This document shows positions 14,701 through 22,783 of a DNA stretch of 30,428 nucleotides, one piece after another. The notes under the pieces are model-generated. The model worked only from the letters and a program-made list of their open reading frames with translations, ran no database searches and was not told the DNA's origin. The DNA is from Bacteroides sp. CAG:443. GTDB lineage: Bacteria > Bacteroidota > Bacteroidia > Bacteroidales > Bacteroidaceae. The first letter of the stretch is position 1, and each line of letters starts with the position of its first letter. The stretch lies in NCBI GenBank assembly GCA_000432735.1, contig FR887836.1:1-30428 (forward strand), given 5' to 3'. The position numbers were made by a program, and so were the translations under genes.

Positions 14701-16107
14701 TTGCTTCGCCCTGTCTTCCTGACCGGACTGGTGGCTTCACTGGGCTTTGTGCCGATGGCTATTGCAAAATCTGCCGGTGCCGAGGTACAGCGTCCGCTGG
14801 CTACCGTAGTGATTGGTGGACTGATTGTCTCGACTATATTGACCCTGATTATCATTCCAGTTTTCTATCGGTTGGTGAACAGTATCGCCGTAAGACAATT
14901 GCGTAGAAGAAACCGTTTGTCTTTGCGTAAAGCTGCTATGGTAATTGCTTTGCTTGTAGCCTTTGTACCTGCCGTACAGGCTCAGCAGCGCATAACGCTG
15001 GAACAAGCTATCGAAACAGCTATGACTAACCATCCACGTCTGAAAATGGCAGAATCTGAGATTGAGCGGGCACGTGCCTCGAAAGGAGAGGCATGGGACG
15101 GAGGAAGTACTTCTTTCAGCTACTCTTGGGGACAGTTGAACGGTGCCGAACGAAATGACAATGAATTGTCTGTAGAACAATCCATCGGTTCTCTGCTGAC
15201 TCCTTTCTACAAGAATGCATTGGCTAATACGCAAATCAACAAGGGAGAAAGCTATCGTGACATGGTGAAAAAAGAAATCACGGCAGAAGTGAAGCGGGCA
15301 TGGGCCTATTACCAATATGCTTATCAGTTGAATACCTTGTATAGTGGACAGAAGGAACTGGCCGAACGACTGAAGAACAGCGGGGAGCAGCGTTATGCTC
15401 AAGGTGATATCGATCTGGCCGAACGCAATATGATGACAGCACTGGCGGCCGACTTGTATACGCGCTGGATGGAATCTTCGGAAGAACTGACACTGGCCGG
15501 ACGTCGGTTTACATGGGCTTGCTATAGCAATCAGGTTCTGCTGCCTGCCGATACGTCGCTGGCAGTCATGCCGATACAGACAGATGGTCTGTCGTTGTCT
15601 TCCCGTCATTTGAACTACTTTGAGGCTCAGGTGCAAGAGAAAAAGAATTTGCTGAAGATAGAACGTAGCCGTTTCTTCCCGGAATTTTCTGTAGGCTATG
15701 TGCGCCAGAAGATAGCACCGCTTACCGGATTGAACTCATGGATGGTGGGAGTATCGTTCCCGGTGCTGTTCTTTCCGCAGCATAGTCGTACCAAACAGGC
15801 TCGCATCAATTTGCGGATAGCCAACTGGGAGGCAGAAGACAACCGTCGCCAGTTGTCGAATAAGGTTAGTGAATTGCAGAGCCAGCTGGTTCGTCAGCGT
15901 GAGCGACTGACTTACTATCAGGATGCGGCTATCAAGGAAGCAGAAGCTTTGCAAAACAGCGCACTGAAGAAATTCCAGGCAAACGAAACCAATATCAGTG
16001 AATTTATCCAGAGCCTGAATGCTGCCCGTGAAATCAAACGAGGATATATCGAAACGGTTTATGCCTATAACATTACCGTACTCGAACTGGAACTTTATAC
16101 CGAATGA
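11782..16107 (+). CDS. Heavy-metal RND efflux pump fused to TolC-like outer-membrane factor
   Basis: The 1441-residue protein joins two parts. Residues 1 to about 1045 are a CusA/CzcA-type RND permease, which exports metal ions using the proton gradient. TM4 carries the HME-class motif DFGIVVDGSIVILE with D400, D406 and E413, as in CzcA-type divalent-metal pumps. The second part starts at M1053 with what looks like a complete signal peptide (MVIALLVAFVPAVQA, then QQ) after a basic stretch, followed by a TolC-like outer-membrane efflux domain (about 1070-1441, beginning RITLEQAIETAMTNHPRL). No stop separates them. From memory, fusions of this length exist in other Bacteroidetes. Copper versus zinc/cobalt/cadmium cannot be decided. 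First gene of the four-gene operon. Confidence 0.92.
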   Translation: MFAKIVHFSIRKKLFVVLTTLLLLAGGIYSMLTLPIDAVPDITNNQVQIVTVSPTLAPQEVEQLITFPIEIAMSNVMNVEEIRSVSRFGLSLVTVVFKESVPTLDARQLVNEQIQMVSGEIPPELGTPELMPITTGLGEIYQYVLKVAPGYEDRYDAMELRTIQDWIVKRQLSGIPGIVEINSFGGYLKQYEVAVDPDALYSLNITIGEVFEALSRNNQNTGGSYIEKVNRAYYIRSEGMINNLHDVEQIVVTNRGGIPVHIGDIGQVRFGAPKRFGAMTKDGEGECVGGIAMMLKGANANVVTKELEKRVAKVQQMLPEGISVEPYLNRSELVNRNISTVIRNLVEGAIIVFLVLIVFLGNVRAGLIVASVIPLAMLFAFILMRIFNVSANLMSLGAIDFGIVVDGSIVILEGILAHLYGRELRGRTLSREEMDNEVEKGASRVVRSATFAVLIILIVFFPILTLTGIEGKYFTPMAKTLVFCIIGALLLSVTYVPMMASLFLRRTVTVKQTLADRFFERLNRVYQRVLHFSLAHVWGTISVAFIALLLSLLLFTKLGAEFIPTLDEGDFAMQMTLPAGSSLSKSIEVSLEAEKRLKERFPEIKHVVAKIGTAEVPTDPMAVEDADVMIVMKPFNEWTSASSRAEMVEKMKACLDSVKGAEFNFSQPIQLRFNELMTGAKADIAIKLYGEDMTELYDKAREAAKYVEKVPGASDVLVEQAMGLPQLLVHFDRAKIARYGIDIEELNAVIRTAYAGETAGVVFENERRFDLVVRLDKNKVSDFNIDKLFVRTKDNIQLPVSEVASIELVNGPLQINRDATKRRVVIGVNVRDADIQQVVQQIKESLDKNVKLKPGYYFEYGGQFENLQNAISTLTVVIPIALMLILLLLFFAFRSVIYSLVVFSTVPLSLIGGIVALWLRGLPFSISAGVGFIALFGVAVLNGILMINHFNDIRKRNQYHLCTDRIIAEGCPHLLRPVFLTGLVASLGFVPMAIAKSAGAEVQRPLATVVIGGLIVSTILTLIIIPVFYRLVNSIAVRQLRRRNRLSLRKAAMVIALLVAFVPAVQAQQRITLEQAIETAMTNHPRLKMAESEIERARASKGEAWDGGSTSFSYSWGQLNGAERNDNELSVEQSIGSLLTPFYKNALANTQINKGESYRDMVKKEITAEVKRAWAYYQYAYQLNTLYSGQKELAERLKNSGEQRYAQGDIDLAERNMMTALAADLYTRWMESSEELTLAGRRFTWACYSNQVLLPADTSLAVMPIQTDGLSLSSRHLNYFEAQVQEKKNLLKIERSRFFPEFSVGYVRQKIAPLTGLNSWMVGVSFPVLFFPQHSRTKQARINLRIANWEAEDNRRQLSNKVSELQSQLVRQRERLTYYQDAAIKEAEALQNSALKKFQANETNISEFIQSLNAAREIKRGYIETVYAYNITVLELELYTE

Positions 16108-16145
16108 ATTAACGACCCTATACCAACTTTAAAAACTTAGAGAAA

Positions 16146-17060
16146 ATGAATAAAATAAATCTGATGAAACAACGAATGATTTACTTGATGCTCGTGTTAA
16201 TGGCAGTATCTTGTTCAAGTCCTTCGAGTCAGCAAACCACCGAATCTGCTGATACGATACAAACGGCAACAGACAGCATTTCAATGTCTGAAGTAGATGG
16301 CGTAAGCGGAGCTACCAATGTAGCCAATCCGCCATCGTTCAACGGTATCATCATGATGCCTCCTCAAAACCATGTGACAGTAACATTAGGTATGGGAGGT
16401 TCTGTGCGGGATATCCGTGTATTGCCGGGTGAATATGTACGTAAGGGAGAAGTTATCCTGACGTTGGCCAATCCGGCTTTCATCGAACTTCAGCAATCTT
16501 ACCTTGATGCTGCTGCCCAGACCGAGTATCTGAAAAAAGAATATGAGCGTCAGCAGAAACTGGTTTCCGGTGAATCGGCTTCACTGAAGCGTATGCAGCA
16601 AAGCAAGGCCGACTATCTTTCTATGAAGAGCAAGATGGAAGCGGCTGCTGCACAGCTTACGTTGTTGGGAATTGATACCTCTACGCTGCTTCAAAAGGGT
16701 ATTTGCACTTATCTGGGAGTGCGGGCTCCCCGGAACGGTTATGTGACTAATATGGATATTAATGCCGGAAAGTATTTTGCGGCGGGCGATCCGGTGTGTG
16801 ATGTCATCGATAAAAGCAAGCCCATGTTGCAGTTGACTGCTTACGAAAAAGACCTGGACAAGCTACAGCCGAATACACAATTCACATTCAAAGTGAACGG
16901 AATGCCTGACACAACGTTTACGGCCGAACTGGTTTCAGTCGACCAGATGGTAGACAACGTGAATCGTTCCATCAAAGTTTATGCACGTATCCTGCAAGCC
17001 TATCCGAATTTCCGTCCGGGAATGTATGTGGCCGCCAAGATAACGGATAAAAAACACTAA
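16146..17060 (+). CDS. RND periplasmic adaptor lipoprotein, CusB-like
   Basis: This is the membrane-fusion subunit that links the RND pump to its outer-membrane channel. The N-terminus ends in a lipobox (LMAVSC, C23), so it is probably lipid-anchored; M7 is an alternative start. The barrel-sandwich halves surround a helical hairpin (about 100-170, LQQSYLDAAAQTEYLKKEYE onward). The second half includes VRAPRNGYVTNMDINAGKY, and a beta-barrel ends at FRPGMYVAAKI. At 304 residues it is shorter than usual CusB proteins and stops right after the barrel, lacking a membrane-proximal domain. It follows the pump by 38 bp and precedes the kinase by 9 bp. Confidence 0.9.
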   Translation: MNKINLMKQRMIYLMLVLMAVSCSSPSSQQTTESADTIQTATDSISMSEVDGVSGATNVANPPSFNGIIMMPPQNHVTVTLGMGGSVRDIRVLPGEYVRKGEVILTLANPAFIELQQSYLDAAAQTEYLKKEYERQQKLVSGESASLKRMQQSKADYLSMKSKMEAAAAQLTLLGIDTSTLLQKGICTYLGVRAPRNGYVTNMDINAGKYFAAGDPVCDVIDKSKPMLQLTAYEKDLDKLQPNTQFTFKVNGMPDTTFTAELVSVDQMVDNVNRSIKVYARILQAYPNFRPGMYVAAKITDKKH

Positions 17061-17069
17061 CTTTGTTGC

Positions 17070-18113
17070 ATGAAGTTGTTTCACATCCATAAGAGATTTT
17101 TTCTGATGCTGAACGCCATCTCTATCCTGGTGGCGTTCCTTATGCATCTGCCCGAACTGATTGCACTTTCCGATCCTGTGGCAGACGGTCGTTTGTTTCC
17201 GGATGTTTATTGGGTGAATGTGAGTTCCGAAATACTGTTTACTTATATTTCTATCCTGCTGCTCTTTTTCCTGAATATCAGACTGATGATACCGACTCAT
17301 CCGGTAGCAGACTTAGGATGGAAAAGAGTTGCGATAACTTTTGTAATCACCTTGGTGGCATGTAACCTGTTGGGAAAAGGTTTTGTGTATCTTCACCAGC
17401 ATTTCGATGTTCCTGCCATTACTGCCATGCTGCATCATTATCTGCATCCTTTAAGAGATATTCTGATAGCCTGCATCGTGACCGGCACTTGTTATCTGGA
17501 TTACCAGAACCAGCGTAGTCGGAGAATGCTGCTTGAGAATGAACAGTTGCGTACGGAAAATCTCGTCAATCAGTACGAAGCCTTGAAGAGCCAGCTTAAT
17601 CCACACATGCTCTTCAATTCGTTGAATACATTATATTCACTCATCAGGGAGTCGCCCGATAAGGCACAGAACTATCTTCAGGAACTTTCTCGGGTGATGC
17701 GTTATACCTTGCATGACAATCTTTCGCATACGGTAGCCTTAAACGAAGAAATGAGTTTTGTGCGTTCGTACATCTATTTGTTGCAGATGCGTTACGAAGA
17801 CAACCTGAACTTCGATATTGATATTCCACAGGGGCTGTTGCAACGACAAGTTCCTCCCATGGCAGTGCAGATGCTGGTGGAAAATGCGGTAAAGCACAAC
17901 GAAATCAGCAACCGAAACCCTCTTACCATTCGCATCTACGCTGAAGGAAAAGACCTTTGTGTCAGCAATCGCATTCAACCGAAACTGTCGGACAGTAGCA
18001 GTACCTGTATCGGACTGGCCAACTTGTCGAAGCGGTATCAGTTGCTCTTTAAACGGGATATTACCATCGAGGAAAATGAAAAGACTTTTAAAGTAACTTT
18101 GCCACTGATATGA
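17070..18113 (+). CDS. LytS/YehU-type sensor histidine kinase
   Basis: The 347-residue protein has four probable membrane segments (about 10-28, 52-74, 86-105 and 128-144), a short linker helix, and a His_kinase domain with phospho-accepting H179 in QLNPHMLFNSLN. The ATPase domain has the N box at VENAVKHNE (270-278) and a reduced G box at CIGLANL. The sensor part is little more than membrane helices, so the signal is probably sensed in or near the membrane. It overlaps the response regulator start by 4 bp (ATGA). A TAACTTTG -7 match at 17058-17065 lies just before its ATG and could be an internal promoter, but lacks a -33 element. Confidence 0.93.
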   Translation: MKLFHIHKRFFLMLNAISILVAFLMHLPELIALSDPVADGRLFPDVYWVNVSSEILFTYISILLLFFLNIRLMIPTHPVADLGWKRVAITFVITLVACNLLGKGFVYLHQHFDVPAITAMLHHYLHPLRDILIACIVTGTCYLDYQNQRSRRMLLENEQLRTENLVNQYEALKSQLNPHMLFNSLNTLYSLIRESPDKAQNYLQELSRVMRYTLHDNLSHTVALNEEMSFVRSYIYLLQMRYEDNLNFDIDIPQGLLQRQVPPMAVQMLVENAVKHNEISNRNPLTIRIYAEGKDLCVSNRIQPKLSDSSSTCIGLANLSKRYQLLFKRDITIEENEKTFKVTLPLI

Positions 18114-18862
18114 AAACCCTGATTATAGAAGATGAAAAAGCGGCTCTTCGTAACCTGAAGGCAGCCATGAAAGAAGTCGATGCTGACTTTGAGATTGTAG
18201 GTGAAACAGACAGTGTGACAGGAACGCTGGAATGGTTTGCCTCTCATCCCATGCCCGAATTGGTCTTTATGGACATTCATCTGGCCGATGGCTCTGCTTT
18301 CGGCATTTTCGAACAAGCCGATATTACCTGTCCCATCATCTTTACTACCGCTTACGATGAATATGCCTTACAGGCATTCCGTGTGAACAGTATCGCTTAT
18401 CTGCTGAAGCCTATCAGCAGTTCCGATTTACAAAAGGCCATCGATAAGCTAAAAATGCTGGAAGGCGCTGTTCAGCCAACTATCGATTTTCAGGCCGTAA
18501 TGCACGCCTTAAAACGAGAAGAAAGCTACAAGACACATTTTCTGGTCCCTGTAAAGGGCGATCGTTTTGTTCCTGTCAGCGTGGAACAGATTTCTTACTT
18601 CTATATCGACGGAGGGGCTGTAAAGGCGGTAACACAGTCTGCCGAGATGTTCGACTTCCAGCAAACGCTGGATGAACTGGCCGAACAGCTCAATCCCCGT
18701 CAGTTTTTCCGTGCCAACCGTCAGTATATCATTGCGCACAAGGCTGTCACGGGAGTGAGTTTGTGGTTTGGCGGTCGGATGGTCTTGCAACTTACCCCTC
18801 CTACCGAAGAAAAGGTGATCATCAGCAAAGCCCGTGTATCAGCTTTCAAAGACTGGTTCTGA
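18110..18862 (+). CDS. LytTR-family response regulator
   Basis: The 250-residue protein has an N-terminal receiver domain (1-118) with acidic pocket E7/D8, phospho-acceptor D55 (VFMDIHLADG), T79/T80 and K100. It is followed by a LytTR DNA-binding domain (about 141-247) with the typical FFRANRQYIIAHKAV segment at 199-213. It is translationally coupled to the kinase. Direct repeats of the LytTR type upstream of the operon promoter make autogenous control of the pump genes likely. Confidence 0.95.
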   Translation: MKTLIIEDEKAALRNLKAAMKEVDADFEIVGETDSVTGTLEWFASHPMPELVFMDIHLADGSAFGIFEQADITCPIIFTTAYDEYALQAFRVNSIAYLLKPISSSDLQKAIDKLKMLEGAVQPTIDFQAVMHALKREESYKTHFLVPVKGDRFVPVSVEQISYFYIDGGAVKAVTQSAEMFDFQQTLDELAEQLNPRQFFRANRQYIIAHKAVTGVSLWFGGRMVLQLTPPTEEKVIISKARVSAFKDWF

Positions 18863-18872
18863 GCAAAAAATG

Positions 18873-18937
18873 AATCACCACCGATTATCAGAAGAACAGA
18901 AGCTGGTTCTGTCCTGTCCGAATAATCAGTGGTGATT
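18873..18937 (-). terminator. Terminator of the cobalamin-uptake operon
   Basis: The outer arms (18873-18888 and 18922-18937) pair over about 16 bp with one mismatch, and a smaller AGAAC/GTTCT helix can form inside. On the minus strand the hairpin is followed by a six-T run, which makes it a terminator for the btu operon. On the plus strand it may only slow read-through from the efflux operon. Confidence 0.7.
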
Positions 18938-18948
18938 GATAAAGCTGT

Positions 18949-20214
18949 TTATTTATAGAATTTCGACATCGGATAAATTCCGACAGGATAGCTTGTCTTG
19001 TTTTCGATGTTTTTTACTAGTACAGGAGTTTCTCCGCTACAGTCGTATACCAGCAGGTTTCCGTTTGAAATAGTTGTTTCATAATATTCATCCGAAACGG
19101 CAACATAAAGATACTTCTTTATCGGATCGGCTATAGCATTGCAGTTTAAATATTTGGCATTCGGAGCATCCTTTGTCAGGTCTATGATATTTTCCTCCAC
19201 TTTCCATGTCTTGAGTGAAATACGGCTGACGCTGGTTTTTCCGGCACAGAAATAAACATAATCTCCCGCAAGAGCAATGCCCGGAGTATCGAAGAACTCG
19301 GCTGATATGTCGGCCGAAACTTGTTTTTCCTTTACGATTTCCCAGGTATCAAGATTTACAAATATAAAATAGCTCTTAGTAGATCCCGAACGTCCGCATG
19401 TGGCAATCATGATTTCACGCTCTCCTGTCTGGCATACACCACTGATGAATTCTCCTTTGAGATCTGGCAAGATACGGGTTGCCTTGTTTTCTCCTTTTTT
19501 AAACTCCAGCAGTCTTGTACTGGCCCAGAATCCTCCTCCACCGGTATATATATAGTCGCCAATGACAACCATACCTTGAGTGCCGGCAACAGCTTCAATT
19601 GTATTTCCCTGATTACCGAAATGGTAGGAATCTTCTACTATATTTAGTTCTCCGGTCGTACTGTCAAATCGGAAAAGTGCTTTCTGGTCTGAGAAAAATA
19701 TGTTTTTTTCGTCGATGACTACAATATTTCTTAGTGGAGTAACTAGTGGAAGAAATTCATTTTCGTCTAATGAACCTTCCGGACGAGGGTATTTTAGTTC
19801 GTCGAATTTAAATGCTTTCTCCCGTTTCAGTGTCACGGCATCGGCTATTACCAGTGTGCCGTCACCTTCGTGTTTCTGATATACATCCTTATTGGTGCTG
19901 AGAATATAAAGTTTCCCGTTATGCATATAGAGGTCTTGTCCCCCATGACCGAAAGCCGATCCGTTGACTTTCTGATATACATTCTGTTCGATATTTCCTT
20001 CGGGAGTAATGTAAGTCAGTGAACTGTTTTCTATTGCAGCTCCCTGATTGAGAATCAGTACTCCGTCAGGATCAGCATATCCTCCCAGATATGCAGGAGG
20101 TTCGGGATTGGTCGAAGGTGGTTGTGTACCCGGATCTTCCGGGTTGTCCGAGCATCCTGAGAAAATCAGCAGTCCGCAAAATGCCGGAACGATGAGGTTA
20201 TTCAAGAGTTTCAT
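18949..20214 (-). CDS. YncE/DUF5074-like propeller lipoprotein (third paralogue)
   Basis: The 421-residue protein starts with a lipoprotein signal ending LLIFSGC (C21) and a Pro-rich linker, so a surface or periplasmic lipoprotein is expected. The rest looks like a seven-bladed propeller of the YncE/DUF5074 type, with blade segments such as GVLILNQGAAIENSSLTYI, DLYMHNGKLYILSTN, and YLYVAVSDEYYE near the C-terminus. It shares the N-terminal LNxG...SLTYIT and QDxxxxxGKxYIxxxN blocks with the upstream neighbour and more weakly with the BtuG-like protein. It is the last gene of the riboswitch-controlled operon, 27 bp after the previous one. A role in cobamide capture is inferred from context only. 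Confidence 0.85.
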   Translation of the reverse strand: MKLLNNLIVPAFCGLLIFSGCSDNPEDPGTQPPSTNPEPPAYLGGYADPDGVLILNQGAAIENSSLTYITPEGNIEQNVYQKVNGSAFGHGGQDLYMHNGKLYILSTNKDVYQKHEGDGTLVIADAVTLKREKAFKFDELKYPRPEGSLDENEFLPLVTPLRNIVVIDEKNIFFSDQKALFRFDSTTGELNIVEDSYHFGNQGNTIEAVAGTQGMVVIGDYIYTGGGGFWASTRLLEFKKGENKATRILPDLKGEFISGVCQTGEREIMIATCGRSGSTKSYFIFVNLDTWEIVKEKQVSADISAEFFDTPGIALAGDYVYFCAGKTSVSRISLKTWKVEENIIDLTKDAPNAKYLNCNAIADPIKKYLYVAVSDEYYETTISNGNLLVYDCSGETPVLVKNIENKTSYPVGIYPMSKFYK

Positions 20215-20241
20215 AATTCAATGTTTTTAAATTTACTGTTT

Positions 20242-21705
20242 TTATTTGCCGGGTGCAAAAAAGAATCCGGCAGGGAAGTTCGTATAGTTCTCATATTTGG
20301 CAGCAGGATTTTCTGCGCTATTGTTAAAATCGAAAGACCAGATTGTATTCTGAGTATACTGGGCAAACGATTTGATCGTGTTGATATATACATTTCCTGT
20401 TACAGGATGAACTCCCAGTCCATTATAAAGCAATCCTGCATTGTTGTCGATGGCAGACAAGTCGGTTAAAGTTTCTTCTGCATCAAGACCGGATGCAGCA
20501 TTAAGTGATTCGTCTTCATCGAATCTGAGGCGGTAAATTGTTGTGCCATCTGCATAATAAATGTTGTTGTCATAACTTGCAAATGCTACTCCAGAGCTTC
20601 CTACACTCGGTTTTACATTGATCTGGCGCTGTATTATTTTTTTGCTTTCAACATTGAATTTGTTCATGGCCGATTTTCCGAATCCAAAAGACATTACCCA
20701 GATATCTCCGTTTTCGGCAGCTTGGATGCCCAAAACTTCATTGATGGAGATCTCTACTCTATATGGGAAATTTATTTTGGTCGCATTGTCGTTTTCCGGA
20801 GAAATTTCTATAATACCGTTTAACGTACCTGCTTTGTATGTGTATACTTTACCGTTCATTGTTACAAAACGACTTTTGGGAGCATTGTCGGTTCCGCTGA
20901 CGAAAGTTAGTTCTTTCGTGTTTGTGTTAAGGCGGTAAACTCCTTTGTTGTCGCGGATATATACATGTTCCGCATCGAGTGCGGCAATATGTGTAGGCCA
21001 GTCGAGAGTAGAAAGATCACTTCTGCTGAAAGCCATTTCCTTTTTAAGTGTCTTGGCATTTACGACAATAAGCATACCGTCGTTTTCGAATTTTGTACCT
21101 ACGGCATTTTCGTCACCGTTTTGAGTGATTATATAAATTTTGCCGTCACAGAAAGCCATGTCTTGAGCTACATTACCCAGTTCTGTGCCATTGACTGTCT
21201 TATAAGCATCGTCGAAAACATATCCATCCGCAGTAATGTAGGTCAGTGAGCCATTTTCGGTTGTCATGTTACCTTCATTCAGAATGAATGTACCTTTTGT
21301 GTCATCGAAGAAATTCAAGCATTGGAGAGTTATTTCCTTCGATACTTCTTGTGCGCTTGCATTGGTTGCGGTAATGATAAGAGTTGCTTTCGATGCAGCT
21401 TCAGAAGTAGCTTTTATATTGATGCTGTTTTCGCTTTCCTTTACCTCCGCAGTCCATCCTTCTGGCAGCGTATTGGTAGCGATAGACTTGATGTTTTTTG
21501 CCGTATACTCTAATTTGAAGGTTTGATCGGGTACGATAAACAGAGGTTCTGTTTCGCTGATTTCTGTTACCAGTTCAAATTCCGGAGCCGGCTCGATGAC
21601 TGCTTTGTCATCATTACTACAACTGCCGGTAAAAAGACATAGAGTCAGCAGCAATATCCCGAATAAGATATTGGTCTTCATAAATTTAGTTCTTTTCATT
21701 TTCAA
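20242..21705 (-). CDS. DUF5074-like propeller lipoprotein with N-terminal Ig-like domain
   Basis: The 487-residue protein has a lipobox at LFTGSC (C29); M9 gives a more standard signal peptide and may be the true start. Residues about 35-130 look like an Ig-like domain (FKLEYTAKNIKSIATNTLP). They are followed by a propeller beginning GTFILNEGNMTTENGSLTYI, with repeats such as MAFCDGKIYIITQNGD and NNIYYADGTTIYRLRF. It is a paralogue of the next gene and related to the BtuG-like protein, which has FLVNEGNMGSNKCTI at the same place. It lies 21 bp after its upstream neighbour in the operon. Ligand unknown; possibly a cobamide, or a surface partner of the receptor. Confidence 0.85.
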   Translation of the reverse strand: MKMKRTKFMKTNILFGILLLTLCLFTGSCSNDDKAVIEPAPEFELVTEISETEPLFIVPDQTFKLEYTAKNIKSIATNTLPEGWTAEVKESENSINIKATSEAASKATLIITATNASAQEVSKEITLQCLNFFDDTKGTFILNEGNMTTENGSLTYITADGYVFDDAYKTVNGTELGNVAQDMAFCDGKIYIITQNGDENAVGTKFENDGMLIVVNAKTLKKEMAFSRSDLSTLDWPTHIAALDAEHVYIRDNKGVYRLNTNTKELTFVSGTDNAPKSRFVTMNGKVYTYKAGTLNGIIEISPENDNATKINFPYRVEISINEVLGIQAAENGDIWVMSFGFGKSAMNKFNVESKKIIQRQINVKPSVGSSGVAFASYDNNIYYADGTTIYRLRFDEDESLNAASGLDAEETLTDLSAIDNNAGLLYNGLGVHPVTGNVYINTIKSFAQYTQNTIWSFDFNNSAENPAAKYENYTNFPAGFFFAPGK

Positions 21706-21726
21706 AAGTTTTTAGTAAGTTGATCA

Positions 21727-22755
21727 TTAATTCTTTATAGTCTGGCTTTTTATGCTTACATTGGTCAGGTGCAGGTCGGTTACTCCCATGACTTCCGTCG
21801 AACATTCACCCAGCCATCCGTTTTCCTGATTCACTCCTGTATGTATGCGGATGAAGTCAACTCCCGGAAGGTTTGCCGGCTGTCCTTTCGAGTCTACCGC
21901 CCAGTCGATGTCAATAGCCGATGCATCCTTGTCGTTCAGTTCATTGTCCGCATAGCCGTAACCGAAGCGGTAAAGAGCGAAGTACGTACCTTTTCCACTC
22001 TGGTCTATTCCGTTTTGAGGAAGACGTGTTCCGGCAAACGTAATCTTGTCTTCTTTTATCCATTGTGGAAAATAAGACTGCAAGTGAGTAGCGTTCATAG
22101 CCTTGTAGCCACTTCCCCCCTGATTATCTTCCCAGCGGATATACTGCTCGGTAGGAGCTCCGGGTTCTGCTGACGGACGGTAGTAAGTTATTTCATAATC
22201 CAGTATCGTTTGGGTATCGTTTCCTGCCTGAGTTGCCAGATCAATCCAGGTTTCTTTTCCGTCAGGGTAAGAACTTCCGGCAATTTCGTACCATCCGTCG
22301 TCGGGAAGTCCGTTTCCGTTTGCATCATAGCATACCTGAATGACTCCGGGTTCACTACTTCCATAATCCGATGCTCCGTTGGCATAAAACGCGTTTCCCA
22401 ATACACGGAAGTCGCATAAACCGGACTTGTTTTCAATGGTATGGTCGAATCCTACAACGATATATCCGCCGAAGCCTCCCAGTGAAACCATACCCATCTT
22501 GTTATTTCCGATAGCTTCGAGTACTTTACGGTTCATATCCTCCTGAGTATCTCCTTCCTTGTATTCAGGAAGCTGGTTGACAAACTGTCCGACAGCCGGA
22601 CGGAAATCGAGTACACGGGTTATGTAAGGTGATTTTTCACCTGTTGTCGGTGGAGTTTCCGGATCATCTGTATTACTACAAGATGTAAAAACTCCGGAAA
22701 ACATGATAAGCGAGAAGCTTATCGCCCACATGGATTGTAATGTGAATTTTTTCAT
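21727..22755 (-). CDS. Surface lipoprotein of cobalamin operon, family uncertain
   Basis: The 342-residue protein has a lipoprotein signal (VFTSC, C26). After a DxxTPP-type linker it contains blocks reading ITRVLDFRPAVGQFVNQLPE, MVSLGGFGGYIVVGFDHTIEN and DFRVLGNAF, typical of Bacteroidetes proteins annotated as cell surface or PKD-type proteins. D144, N146, N148 and D152/D153 form a DxNxNGxxDD loop that resembles a calcium-binding loop. Position between the BtuG-like gene and two propeller genes implies a role at the cell surface in cobamide uptake. It could be the BtuH-type cobamide-binding lipoprotein described for Bacteroides, but I cannot confirm that from sequence, so no symbol is given. 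Confidence 0.82.
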   Translation of the reverse strand: MKKFTLQSMWAISFSLIMFSGVFTSCSNTDDPETPPTTGEKSPYITRVLDFRPAVGQFVNQLPEYKEGDTQEDMNRKVLEAIGNNKMGMVSLGGFGGYIVVGFDHTIENKSGLCDFRVLGNAFYANGASDYGSSEPGVIQVCYDANGNGLPDDGWYEIAGSSYPDGKETWIDLATQAGNDTQTILDYEITYYRPSAEPGAPTEQYIRWEDNQGGSGYKAMNATHLQSYFPQWIKEDKITFAGTRLPQNGIDQSGKGTYFALYRFGYGYADNELNDKDASAIDIDWAVDSKGQPANLPGVDFIRIHTGVNQENGWLGECSTEVMGVTDLHLTNVSIKSQTIKN

Positions 22756-22783
22756 CTTTAAAAACGTTGAAGTTATTTATTGA

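Noticed and set aside
14737..15636. 299-codon minus-strand frame within the efflux pump
   Set aside because: It is antisense to the well-supported RND/outer-membrane factor fusion and has the odd composition of a shadow frame.
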